In this document: positions 8,496 to 18,695 of the stretch, piece by piece
How positions within the stretch are numbered: position 1 is the first letter of the stretch
How the letters are laid out: each line of letters starts with the position of its first letter
Assembly (NCBI GenBank): GCA_022821805.1
Contig: JAJECX010000017.1
Location: forward strand, 1-64,000
DNA from: Anaerolineae bacterium
Lineage (GTDB): Bacteria; Chloroflexota; Anaerolineae; Aggregatilineales; Phototrophicaceae
Direction: 5' to 3'
DNA: 64,000 nucleotides
Translations under genes and position numbers: made by a program
Notes under the pieces: model-generated
Seen by the model: only the letters and a program-made list of their open reading frames with translations
What the model was told of the DNA's origin: nothing
The model's database searches: none

Positions 8496-9243
8496 TGTTA
8501 AGTCTGACGCAGACGGCAATACGCTTTTCTGTTATCGACAGATACTCTTCTGAATTGTCGCACAGCACAGCTTTGCGATTGAGTTGCAAACAGGCTTCTC
8601 CAGTAGTTCCAGAACCACACATCGGATCAAGTACGGTATCGTTTTCTTGTGTAGACATCAGGATTAGAGGTTTTATCACTGCTAGGGGTTTTTGAGCCGG
8701 GTGCCCGGTCTGTTCATTTCGTCCGACGAAACCGACATTCAGCGGGGCTTCCAGAACAGAAGGGGGCCCGGGGACAAAGCGCATTTTTCCTGATTTCCAT
8801 CTAGCTAGTTGCTCATCATTCAAAAAGTGCTCTGGATAGACGGTAGCGCCCTCTTTTGCCAAATGCAGGCATGTGTTTTGCGCGGAACGCCATCCGCGAA
8901 TAACTGATGGGCAATTCTTGTAATACCAAGTCAGCCAGGATACAAGAACGAACCCGTGTGGAAGCTGCGGGATTTGATATGCCAGTATCTCCGGGAAACC
9001 CCAAACAAATACATGTTGCGAAATCTTGCAGGCGGCAGCAACGACACTTGAAAGCCACTCGTTGTAGTCGGGCCGCGCGCCCCCTACACCTTTGTTGTAC
9101 CAAGGGTCTAGAATCACAGCAGATACTTCTTTAGTTGACCCTAAAGTGTCAAAAACATCCGCTGCCGACAAAATCTCTACGGACGAAACAGATTGTGGTT
9201 TCTCGATTGTTCTATCATCCGTAAACATTTGAATCTGTGCCAT
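8485..9243 (-). CDS. DNA methyltransferase of HNH restriction-modification system
   Basis: 252-residue beta-order amino-methyltransferase. Motif IV is an atypical DPWY (VILDPWYNKGVGG) near residue 45, and the AdoMet pocket DPMCGSGTTGEACLQLNRKA is near residue 210. The start is the ATG of MAQIQMFTDDRT with GAGGAA nine bases upstream; the longer frame lacks coding character. The downstream HNH endonuclease gene overlaps its last codons, which implies methyltransferase-first translation, the safer order for a restriction system. Base specificity (N6-A or N4-C) cannot be decided from DPWY alone. Confidence 0.85.
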   Translation of the reverse strand: MAQIQMFTDDRTIEKPQSVSSVEILSAADVFDTLGSTKEVSAVILDPWYNKGVGGARPDYNEWLSSVVAAACKISQHVFVWGFPEILAYQIPQLPHGFVLVSWLTWYYKNCPSVIRGWRSAQNTCLHLAKEGATVYPEHFLNDEQLARWKSGKMRFVPGPPSVLEAPLNVGFVGRNEQTGHPAQKPLAVIKPLILMSTQENDTVLDPMCGSGTTGEACLQLNRKAVLCDNSEEYLSITEKRIAVCVRLNNGG

Positions 9244-9356
9244 TGCAATTATTCCTCTAGTTGTATGGACTATGGTATCCAGTATTTTGCGGCTGTTCAA
9301 CTACAATAAGCTATGTCGCAAATGCCAAACCCTTCAAGCATAGGCGCAACTTACAG

Positions 9357-11600
<2,244 letters not shown>

Positions 11601-11998
11601 GCGCGTTTTCCAACGTTTGCCTGAACCTACCATCATAGTATGGATTGGCGAATGCTTTAAGGGGCGGGACGGGATGTGTGATTGTGGGCGACCCAATGGG
11701 GCCCCAACTTTTCCTTGTGAAGAAGAGAATTGTAGGAAAAACGCAACGCGCGACTATATGTTTCCCCGCATTAGAACTAACGTGCTAGGTTGAGGCTGAG
11801 ATGGCTGATGGCAACTGCCCTCAGACGCTTAACAAGGCACGGGATTCGCTCTTCGCGGTTTCGCTTTCGGGCGGTGGCGGAGGCGGTTTACGCGCTGCAT
11901 GGCTGCCCGCCCCTGCACCACGTTAGCGCCGCGTGTGGACGGACTGAGGCAGCGCAATTGGGAAGGACATCCTGTTTTGAGAGCGAGGAAGATTGGGC
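11601..11998. other. 398-base intergenic region between recD2 and the capsid gene
   Basis: Divergent intergenic spacer. It contains no open frame with coding character. The right half is GC-rich and lies just upstream of the capsid start. I could not find a convincing portal or terminase remnant in it. Confidence 0.4.
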
Positions 11999-13795
11999 AT
12001 GGATGAAAGCAAGACGATCGAAGCGATGAAGACAGTGAAGATGATTGATGTGCCGGGAGGACGCGTCGGCGGCTATCTGATCACTTGGGGCGAGGCGCGT
12101 CAGCCGGATATTCAGGGCGAGTTTTTCACGCCGGAGACCGATGTCGGGCTCGATTGGTATGAACGCCGTCCGGTGCTGTATCACCATGGGCTGGATGGCA
12201 GGTTGAAAGCGGCGGTGATCGGCGTCATCGACAAGTTGGCGCCGGACGAGATCGGGCTCTGGGCGGAGGCGCAGCTGGACCTGCACAAGCGCTATGTGAG
12301 AGCGGTGCGGCGGCTGGTGGACCAGGGCGCGCTCAGTTGGTCCTCGGGCAGTTTGCCGCACCTGGTCGAGGTGGAAGCGGGCGGGCGCATCAAGCGCTGG
12401 CCCATCGTGGAAGGCAGCCTGACGCCAACCCCGGCGGAGCCGCGGCGGACGGATGTGCGGACCATAAAAAGCGCGTACAAGGCGCTGGGTCTGGACATGT
12501 CGCGGCTGGGATTGGGCGATGCAGGCGCCACAGATTCAGATTCTGCAAAAGAGAAAGGAAAGTCAATGACTGAAGAGACAAAAACGCCGCTCAAGCGCCT
12601 GCCAATGGCGGATGAGCGCGAAGCGCTGAAGACGGGGCAGGTCGAGGTGGGCAGCGAGTTTGATTCGCTGGATGCGCTGGACATGCTGCATGGCTATATG
12701 CTGCTGCGCTCGGCGAAGAGCTTCCGCGGCGTCAGCGAGCGCTACAGCAATGCGCTGGCAGCCAAGATACAGCGCGCCAAACTCAAGGCGATCAAAGCCG
12801 ACGAGCTGGCGTACAGCACGCAGACCGGCTTCGGCGATGAGTGGGCGCCCGACCTGTGGAGCCAGCAGATTTGGCACAAGGCGCGGCAGGACAATACGAT
12901 ATTGCCGCTTTTCCAAAGCGTCGAGATGCCGAGCAATCCCTTCGAGCTGCCGATCGAAGGCGCCGACCCGACAGTGTACTTCGTGCCGGAGACGCAGGAC
13001 GAAGCTCACTTGGCCCTTGATTCGGGCAATCCGATTCCGGACAGCAAGATCGGCAGCGGCAAGGTGACGCTGAACGCCAAGAAACTGGCGCTGCGGGTGG
13101 GCTTCAGCAGCGAGCTGGTGGAAGACGCGGTAGTCCCGGTGCTCAACATCTATCGCGAACAGGCGGCGCGCGCGATCGCTGACGCCATCGATAATGTGCT
13201 GCTCAATGGCGACAGGACTGCGGGCGCGTCCGGCAATATCAACAGCGATGCCGCCCGCCCGCCAGCGACGGCGAAGTACCTGGCGCTGGACGGCTTGCGC
13301 CATCTGCCGCTGGTGGAGCGGACGCAGAACGCGGTCAACATGAACGGCGCGCCCACCCTGGCCAAGATGCGCGAGGCGCGTTTCAAGATGTCGGGCAAAT
13401 ACGCCGCGCGCCCGTCCGACCTGGCTTGGATCGTGGACAGCGGCACTTACGCGGCGCTGCTGAACATCAGCGAATTCCTGACGATGGACAAAGCCGGACC
13501 GCTGGCGACGGCGCAGACGGGACAGATCGGCTTCGTGGACGGGATACCCGTCTTTGTGTCGGCCGAGATGTCGCTGACCGAAACCGATGGCAAGGTAGGC
13601 AGCGGGACGAACAGCAAGGGCCAGGCGGTCTGCGTCTATCGGCCTGGCTGGTATGTCGGCTATCGGCGCAAGATCGCGGTCAGCGTTGATTACCTGTCGT
13701 ATTACGACTCGTATCAGCTGACGGCGACGGTGCGGCTGGCTTTCGTCCGCTTCGATAACGAGGTGGCGAGCTGCCTGTACAACATCAGCCTGTAG
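11999..13795 (+). CDS. Phage-type prohead protease fused to HK97-fold major capsid protein
   Basis: 598-residue single-frame fusion. Residues about 10-190 resemble an S78 prohead maturation protease: VPGGRVGGYLITWG opening, catalytic His region RRPVLYHHGLDG, nucleophile region LVDQGALSWSSGSLPH, and a C-terminal PAEPRRTDVRTIKSAYKALG region. A linker rich in Asp, Ser and Lys (ATDSDSAKEKGKSMTEE) leads to a capsid-like domain with phage major-head-protein features: FGDEWAPDLWSQQIW, VEMPSNPFELPIEG, NAKKLALRVGFSSELVED and DNVLLNGD. The start is ATG 11999 with GAGGA ten bases upstream. The protease active-site residues look intact, so it is not obviously decayed. No portal, terminase or scaffold gene adjoins it. 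Confidence 0.82.
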   Translation: MDESKTIEAMKTVKMIDVPGGRVGGYLITWGEARQPDIQGEFFTPETDVGLDWYERRPVLYHHGLDGRLKAAVIGVIDKLAPDEIGLWAEAQLDLHKRYVRAVRRLVDQGALSWSSGSLPHLVEVEAGGRIKRWPIVEGSLTPTPAEPRRTDVRTIKSAYKALGLDMSRLGLGDAGATDSDSAKEKGKSMTEETKTPLKRLPMADEREALKTGQVEVGSEFDSLDALDMLHGYMLLRSAKSFRGVSERYSNALAAKIQRAKLKAIKADELAYSTQTGFGDEWAPDLWSQQIWHKARQDNTILPLFQSVEMPSNPFELPIEGADPTVYFVPETQDEAHLALDSGNPIPDSKIGSGKVTLNAKKLALRVGFSSELVEDAVVPVLNIYREQAARAIADAIDNVLLNGDRTAGASGNINSDAARPPATAKYLALDGLRHLPLVERTQNAVNMNGAPTLAKMREARFKMSGKYAARPSDLAWIVDSGTYAALLNISEFLTMDKAGPLATAQTGQIGFVDGIPVFVSAEMSLTETDGKVGSGTNSKGQAVCVYRPGWYVGYRRKIAVSVDYLSYYDSYQLTATVRLAFVRFDNEVASCLYNISL

Positions 13796-13819
13796 GCGGG
13801 TGTTGCGGGGCGGGGGTGT

Positions 13820-13839
13820 GGGCGCCTCCGCCCTGTTTT
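13820..13839 (+). terminator. Candidate terminator after the capsid gene
   Basis: A five-pair GC stem (GGGCG / CGCCC) with a four-base loop is followed by TGTTTT, 24 bases after the capsid stop codon. The stem is short and the T run is broken, so this is tentative. Confidence 0.35.
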
Positions 13840-13843
13840 GATG

Positions 13844-13852
13844 TGATATAAT
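13844..13852 (+). promoter_or_regulatory. Extended -10 promoter element before the DUF6941-like gene
   Basis: TGATATAAT fits TGnTATAAT perfectly and is followed by a T-rich initially transcribed region 35 bases before the start codon. The identical element precedes the aldolase gene. No -35 box seen. Confidence 0.4.
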
Positions 13853-13886
13853 TTTTTCGGGACCGTTGTGGTAAAGGTGGTGTGAC

Positions 13887-14285
13887 TTGCGTATTCCAAT
13901 GATGATTACTGCAGACTACGCGACCGTTGATCATTCGAACGGCAAAATTCATGTTCTCGGGATATTCCGAAATATCTATACGGACGCATTTCCGTTCCAG
14001 CATTCGAGAATGTGCTTGGCGATGATCATTGAAGGGGAAACCTCTGACAGCGACAATCCTCATGATTTGTCCGTTACACTTGCCGATGAAGATGGCAAGG
14101 AAGTCTTTTCGATACGAGGCGCGATTGAAATGCCTAAGAGCGTTGGAGGTATCGCGCCGCATTGCAATCTGCTCTTGGAGTTGAATGATCTTCCCTTTGA
14201 GAAACCGGGCGAGTATTGTTTCTATGTCTCCATTAACGGTGATGAACTTGACGATTCCGTTGCCATTCAAGTAGTGCAAAGCTAA
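13887..14285 (+). CDS. DUF6941-like protein, unknown function
   Basis: 132-residue soluble beta-rich protein. The N-terminus MITADYATVDHSNGKIHVLG followed by IFRNIY resembles a small family of uncharacterised proteins (DUF6941) that begin with an A-D-x-A...GK..VLG.. pattern. The assignment is from memory of the motif and is moderate. A TTG start at 13887 has GGTGG six bases upstream; ATG at 13899 or 13902 is also possible. The hicA-like gene follows five bases after its stop, so it may be the first gene of a three-gene unit with the HicAB pair. Confidence 0.6.
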   Translation: MRIPMMITADYATVDHSNGKIHVLGIFRNIYTDAFPFQHSRMCLAMIIEGETSDSDNPHDLSVTLADEDGKEVFSIRGAIEMPKSVGGIAPHCNLLLELNDLPFEKPGEYCFYVSINGDELDDSVAIQVVQS

Positions 14286-14290
14286 GCATT

Positions 14291-14530
14291 ATGACTTCAA
14301 AAGCTGAGAAGCTCTTGGAGCGGATGAGGAGGACGAAAGCCAACTGGCAGAGACGAGATTTGGAGAACCTATTATTTGGATACGGCTTCCAGCGGCGGCA
14401 TGGCGGCAACCATGATGTGTTCACACATCCTGATCTTACAGGCGCGCAGTTTGTTTTGCCGCGTCATGGCACCGTGAAAAAAGCCTACATTAGCAAAGCA
14501 GTGAGACTTATTGACAAGCTGAGCAAATAG
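14291..14530 (+). CDS. hicA: HicA-like toxin (mRNA interferase)
   Basis: 79-residue protein of HicA type, a double-stranded-RNA-binding-fold ribonuclease that cleaves mRNA and is neutralised by HicB. DLENLLFGYGFQRRHGGNHD matches the G-F-....G-x-H HicA core, with the catalytic His in GGNHDVFTHP, followed by VLPRHGTVKKAYISKAVRLI. Small size and direct precedence of a HicB-type gene support the call. The pair sits between phage-like structural genes, a common place for such modules. Confidence 0.85.
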   Translation: MTSKAEKLLERMRRTKANWQRRDLENLLFGYGFQRRHGGNHDVFTHPDLTGAQFVLPRHGTVKKAYISKAVRLIDKLSK

Positions 14531-14578
14531 CAAGATACTATGGTGACAAAGGGCACGTTATGGAGAATGGGGAATCGA

Positions 14579-14908
14579 ATGAATGAGCAACGCCTGCAAC
14601 TTGCAAGAAAGTTGGCAAGCCGCCCTTACCAAGTTCATGTGTTTCCCGACGAATCTACTGAGGGGGATCCCTGCTTTGTCGCAACCGTGCCTGAATTGCC
14701 CGTCTGCATGTCTGATGGCGACACGGTCGAAGAGGCGACAATTAATATCGAATCGGCTAAAGTCGATTTCATTTATTTCTTGCTGGAAGACGGTCTGCCC
14801 GTGCCCGAGCCACGAATGCTGGCTCCATACACGTGTGTTGATATGAGCGACTTTTCTATATTGCGAGACGAGTCTGCTCAATTTCCGTATGTCCAAATTG
14901 CTGGCTAG
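14579..14908 (+). CDS. hicB: HicB-like antitoxin
   Basis: 109 residues from the ATG preceded by GGGGAA; in-frame starts at 14540 and 14567 are possible. The N-terminal half has the HicB RNase-H-like partial fold: YQVHVFPDESTEGDPCFVAT, VPELPVCMSDGDTVEEATIN, and a helix KVDFIYFLLEDGLPVPEP. This contains the typical ...GD(S/T)xEEA... and G.P.P.P motifs. The expected C-terminal DNA-binding region is short or atypical. It lies directly downstream of the HicA gene and would bind and inhibit that protein. Confidence 0.82.
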   Translation: MNEQRLQLARKLASRPYQVHVFPDESTEGDPCFVATVPELPVCMSDGDTVEEATINIESAKVDFIYFLLEDGLPVPEPRMLAPYTCVDMSDFSILRDESAQFPYVQIAG

Positions 14909-14926
14909 AGTTTGACTTCGCGCCCC

Positions 14927-15196
14927 TCACCCCACCAGCACCCACAGCGCCTCGAAGAAAAAACCCCCATCCTCCTGCTGCTCGGCGTTTAGCGCCACCT
15001 CGACGCCCTCGCCTTGACGGCATAACTCCACCACCGTGCCGCAGGCCTCGCTCGGCAGCAGCGCCTGCTTGAGCGCTAAAGCCACGCCATCCGAACGCAC
15101 ATAGGCTTGCATACCGGGCAGCAGCAGCTCGCCGGCGATGGGCAGGCGATGCAGTTCGGCATTGAATTCATCAGGCGCGATGGCGAGAACTTCCAT
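14927..15196 (-). CDS. Small protein of unknown function between phage-like genes
   Basis: 89-residue acidic protein, mostly beta by appearance (LPIAGELLLPGMQAYVRSDG, VELCRQGEGVEVALN), starting at an ATG with AGAGG upstream. It is on the strand opposite to its neighbours and lies between the HicB gene and the connector gene. Codon use agrees with the flanking GC-rich phage-like genes, not with the A+T-richer HicAB stretch. Function not recognised; it may belong to the phage-derived set. Confidence 0.5.
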   Translation of the reverse strand: MEVLAIAPDEFNAELHRLPIAGELLLPGMQAYVRSDGVALALKQALLPSEACGTVVELCRQGEGVEVALNAEQQEDGGFFFEALWVLVG

Positions 15197-15316
15197 GGCG
15201 CAAACCTCTCTACATATCGCCCATAACGTAACACAGGCGGCGGTTATGCGACAGTCGCCAGTCGGGCCGCCGCGATCAGAACGAGAAACTGATTCAACAG
15301 AAAGGAAAGGACAGCC

Positions 15317-16102
15317 ATGTATACGATTGCGACATTGGAAGACCTTCGGCGGCATTTGAAGCTGGGGGATGATAACCGGGGCAGCGATGACGACCTGCTG
15401 CGGGCGCTGGGAGAGGCGAGCCATCACATCGAGTCGGCGACGGCGCGCCGCTATTGCCCGCGGGTCGAAACGCTCGAAATCTCGCCCGACGAGGCGAACC
15501 CGCGCTCGCTGCTGCTGCCTGATGACTTGCTGGAGTTGCGCGCGGTACGTGATGACGGCGGAGAGATTGACCTGGCGCGCATCCGCGTCTATCCCGCATA
15601 TCAAGATGCGCCGGCTTTTATGCTGACGCTAGGCGGCGGCCGCATCTTTCGCACCGCTGCTGGCGGCGCCAGTGTCATCCGCGTCACTGGCTTGTGGGGC
15701 TGGCACAACCGTTGGACAAGCGCCTGGCGGGACAGCGGCGACCGCTTGAGCGGAAAAGCGCTGAGCGCGAATTCGAAGTTGCTGGGCGTGGAGAACAGCG
15801 ATGGCGCTGATGCGGATGGCGTCCGTCCGCGGTTTCACATCGGGCATCTGCTGCGGATTGATGGCGAATACCTGCGCGTGACCGGGATCGACCGGGCGGC
15901 GAATCAGTTGACTGTGCTGCGCGGTAGTGCGGGAACGCGCGCGACCTCGCATCGGCAGAATGCAAAAATCGAAACCTATGCGCCCGTGCCCGCCATCCGC
16001 GATTTGACCGTCAGATACGCTGAACAGCTGATCAAGTCGGCTGGTCCGCTCGAGCTGGAATCGGCGCCCATGTTGCGGCGCATGCGCCGGGTGACCGCCT
16101 GA
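15317..16102 (+). CDS. Phage head-tail connector (gp6-like) protein
   Basis: 261-residue protein. The first 60 residues (MYTIATLEDLRRHLKLGDDN and DDDLLRALGEASHHIESATA) match the helical start of gp6/HK97-type head-completion connectors, which bind the portal and the tail. The middle carries an inserted beta-rich region (RPRFHIGHLLRIDGEYLRVT) of about 80 residues. The C-terminus PAIRDLTVRYAEQLIKSAG resembles the closing helix. A strong GAAAGGAAAGGA ribosome site precedes the ATG. It is longer than the usual connector (about 100-200). The role is by family resemblance. Confidence 0.65.
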   Translation: MYTIATLEDLRRHLKLGDDNRGSDDDLLRALGEASHHIESATARRYCPRVETLEISPDEANPRSLLLPDDLLELRAVRDDGGEIDLARIRVYPAYQDAPAFMLTLGGGRIFRTAAGGASVIRVTGLWGWHNRWTSAWRDSGDRLSGKALSANSKLLGVENSDGADADGVRPRFHIGHLLRIDGEYLRVTGIDRAANQLTVLRGSAGTRATSHRQNAKIETYAPVPAIRDLTVRYAEQLIKSAGPLELESAPMLRRMRRVTA

Positions 16103-16194
16103 GCGTCCAAGACAGAGGCGATTGAATCTGGCTAGCCATCGGGCTTTGCGATAAGGTTGCAGCTTAAGTCGTCCGCCCGAAACCGAGCCCGCTC

Positions 16195-17487
16195 ATGCCT
16201 CGTCAATTCGTCCGCATGGTCGCCTTGCGCTATCGCGATTTTCGCTACCTGTGGTTTGGCGAAATGGCCTCCACCGCCGCGATGCAGATGCAGCTATTCG
16301 CCATCAATTGGCATCTATTCGTGCTGCTGCGCGGGCAACGATTCACGCTGAATCTTTTGGGCAACGCCATTGACGTCGGTTCAGAAGCATTCGGCTTGGG
16401 CATGCTCAGCTTGGCGCGCGTCATACCGGTGCTGCTCTTCGCGCTGGCTGGCGGTTTGCTGGCCGACCGCTTTGACCGCCGCCACGTCATGATTGCGATG
16501 CGCGCGCTGGCGGCGCTGGTGGCGACCGCGCTGGCGATTCTGACCTTCGGCGACCGGATAAACGTAGCGCTGATTTATCTGTTGACGGCGCTGGGGGCGG
16601 CCGCCGTTGCGCTCGATTTCCCGGCGCGGCAGTCCATGGAGGCGAACCTGGTCCAAGCGCGGCACCTTAGCAATGCCATCAGCCTCAACATGCTGGTTAC
16701 CAAGATCGCCACGATTGCGGCGCCGGCGCTGGCGGGCTTGCTGATAGCGCAGTTCAACATCGGCTTGGTCTATGGCATAAGCGCGGCCGCTTATTCAGCC
16801 GCGGCGCTATCAATTACGGGAATACTTCATCGCGGCAAAAAGGGCAAACGCGGCCGGATCAGCTGGCGCAGCTTGAGCCTGGGCATCCGCTTCACCTTCG
16901 GCAAGCGCATCATTATGGGCACGATGCTGCTGGATTTCTTCGCCACCTTGCTGGCGTCGGCGCGGACGATGCTGCCAATCGTGGCGGGCGATATCCTGGG
17001 CTTAGGCGCCGCTGGTTATGGTTTGCTGGCGACGGCGCAACCCGTCGGTGGACTGCTGGCTGGCCTCGTTCTGTCATTGCGTGGCGAATTGAAGCGGCAG
17101 GGCGTCATATTTTTGGTTAGCGTGGCGATATACGGCTTGGCAACCGCGATCTTCGGTATCTCGACCAGCTTCCTGCTATCCTATTTTGTATTTGCCTTGA
17201 CCGGCGCTGGCGACATTGTATCCAGCGTGATCCGCGGCACGATTCGCCAGTTGATAACGCCGGACAGACTGCGCGGACGCATGGTCTCGGTCAATATGCT
17301 CTTTTTCATGACCGGTCCGCAATTGGGCGAAATGCGCGCCGGACTGGTCGCATCGGTGCTGGGCGCGCCGCTGGCGATATTCACTGGCGGCTTGGCGGCG
17401 ACGCTGCTGGCGGGCTGGGTCGCCTGGCGTTTTCCGTCGATACGGCGCTACAACAGCGCCGATGATCTCAAGCGCAAGCACGCGTAG
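16195..17487 (+). CDS. MFS transporter, drug-efflux type
   Basis: 430-residue major facilitator with about 12 hydrophobic segments. The loop 2-3 motif appears as GGLLADRFDRRHVMIAMRAL (about residues 87-106), typical of the EntS/MFS_3 exporter group. RGTIRQLITPDRLRGRMVSV is the conserved cytosolic loop of that group near residue 350. It probably exports a small toxic compound by proton antiport. The TipAS-domain gene begins 20 bases downstream with its own Shine-Dalgarno site, so exporter and ligand-binding protein are likely one operon. Confidence 0.85.
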   Translation: MPRQFVRMVALRYRDFRYLWFGEMASTAAMQMQLFAINWHLFVLLRGQRFTLNLLGNAIDVGSEAFGLGMLSLARVIPVLLFALAGGLLADRFDRRHVMIAMRALAALVATALAILTFGDRINVALIYLLTALGAAAVALDFPARQSMEANLVQARHLSNAISLNMLVTKIATIAAPALAGLLIAQFNIGLVYGISAAAYSAAALSITGILHRGKKGKRGRISWRSLSLGIRFTFGKRIIMGTMLLDFFATLLASARTMLPIVAGDILGLGAAGYGLLATAQPVGGLLAGLVLSLRGELKRQGVIFLVSVAIYGLATAIFGISTSFLLSYFVFALTGAGDIVSSVIRGTIRQLITPDRLRGRMVSVNMLFFMTGPQLGEMRAGLVASVLGAPLAIFTGGLAATLLAGWVAWRFPSIRRYNSADDLKRKHA

Positions 17488-17506
17488 CGAAGGAGACCTG
17501 AGCGCG

Positions 17507-17992
17507 ATGAGCAAGAAGAAGCGCGGCTTACAGCGGCACAGCGACGGCGAGCAAAAACAATACGAACGCGAAGCGCGTCTGCAGTACGGTCCCGCCGAAG
17601 TCAACGAGACGATCGGGACTTGGAATAGCTACAGCAAGGCGAAGCAGGAGGCAATCAAAGCCGAAGGCGACCAAGTCTACCTCGATTTGGCGGACGTGAT
17701 GGCGGCGCGCCTGGAGGCGTCTGACGACAAAGTCCGGGCGATCCTTGACCGTTGGCAGGCGCACTTGCGCCACTTCTATGAGCCGAGCCTCGATCGGCTG
17801 CGCGGATTGGGGCGGCTTTACAACACCAGTCCCGAATTCATCGCCAATTTCCAGCGAATTCACCCCGATCTACCGGCTTATCTTGAGCGCGTCATCGAAG
17901 ACTATGTCGATGAGCTCGAGACGGCGGAGCTGGAACGGATGCTGGCGGAAGACGAGGAACTGGCGCGGCGGCGCGGGCGGCTTTCGGGGTAG
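17507..17992 (+). CDS. TipAS-domain (antibiotic-recognition) protein lacking a MerR DNA-binding domain
   Basis: 161 residues, with the start chosen at the ATG preceded by AAGGAG (17490-17495). YGPAEVNETIGTWNSYSKAK begins a five-helix TipAS-like domain. It continues with the W/H-rich HLRHFYEPSLDRLRGLGRLY and SPEFIANFQRIHPDLPAYLE, features used by TipAS to trap thiopeptides and other ligands. The usual N-terminal MerR helix-turn-helix is absent and replaced by a basic stretch (MSKKKRGLQRH). It follows the efflux gene, suggesting ligand sequestration or sensing linked to export. Ligand unknown. Confidence 0.7.
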   Translation: MSKKKRGLQRHSDGEQKQYEREARLQYGPAEVNETIGTWNSYSKAKQEAIKAEGDQVYLDLADVMAARLEASDDKVRAILDRWQAHLRHFYEPSLDRLRGLGRLYNTSPEFIANFQRIHPDLPAYLERVIEDYVDELETAELERMLAEDEELARRRGRLSG

Positions 17993-18054
17993 GTGTGGCC
18001 AGCCCTAGGCCCGGCGAGGAAATTTGGAGAGGTTTGAAAGGGCGACTTACAGCC

Positions 18055-18188
18055 GCGCGTAGACACAGCAGATCGGTCGTCCCTGTTTATGTTGCGAGCG
18101 GCAAACCCCATCCCCCGGCCCCTTCCCCAGCGAGCTAGGGTCGCGTAGACACTGACCGCCGACAGAGCGGGTCGGTCGTCCCTGCGCG
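18055..18188. repeat. Dispersed mosaic repeat (two half-copies)
   Basis: Two imperfect copies of GCGTAGACAC...GTCGGTCGTCCCTG (18055-18085 and 18140-18188) surround a C-rich block at 18106-18129 that reads CCCCATCCCCCGGCCCC then TTCCCC. The same elements recur in opposite orientation at 59766-59892. It resembles a non-coding mobile or REP-like sequence family. Confidence 0.6.
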
Positions 18189-18234
18189 TTGCATCTCATA
18201 TTAGAAACAGATGAATAACCGAAAGGAGTAGCCG

Positions 18235-18693
18235 ATGGCGACGTTTCGCACGGCTTTGGCGCAATTGTCCGCTTTGAGCGTTAGCGGCGTGCGCAACAAC
18301 TACGACCTGGATGAATTGCCGCTCTCGCTGCACAGCGCGCAGATGCCGGCGCTGCTGGTTATGCCGCTGGAGTTGGAAGCCGATCGACGGTTTCGCGAGC
18401 GCAATGACAGCTTGCAGACGGCCGCCTTCAGCGGCGGGACGCAATCGGTGTATTACACCGTTACGCATTTGCTTTTGGTCGCGCCTTCCGAAGCCGGGCT
18501 GGGCTTGCGCAGTCATCTGCCGCGACTGGTGGATTTGATCGACGGCTATACGGCGTCGCTGTCGGCCGATGTCACGCTAGGCGATCAACTGCTGGCGCCA
18601 GCGCGCGTCGGCGTCGAACCGGGCGTCTTCCCCTACGGAGAGCGCGATTTCTATGGCTGCGCCTTCCGCCATACCTGGCTGCTGGAGGTGTAG
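18235..18693 (+). CDS. Probable phage virion protein (neck/tail-completion type), unrecognised family
   Basis: 152-residue protein with a strong GAAAGGAG ribosome site. It reads as an alpha/beta protein: TALAQLSALSVSGVRNNYDL, the central YYTVTHLLLVAPS, and RSHLPRLVDLIDGYTASLSA. That pattern and length match tail-terminator or minor-tail accessory proteins of siphoviruses. It ends two bases before the next gene, a probable tail protein, so the two form an operon. The virion role is inferred from that neighbour and from the fold-like pattern; no specific family is claimed. Confidence 0.5.
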   Translation: MATFRTALAQLSALSVSGVRNNYDLDELPLSLHSAQMPALLVMPLELEADRRFRERNDSLQTAAFSGGTQSVYYTVTHLLLVAPSEAGLGLRSHLPRLVDLIDGYTASLSADVTLGDQLLAPARVGVEPGVFPYGERDFYGCAFRHTWLLEV

Positions 18694-18695
18694 CG

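Noticed and set aside
11790..12029. A short plus-strand frame upstream of the capsid gene
   Set aside because: Low-complexity Arg/Ser translation and overlap with the capsid start; no ribosome site.
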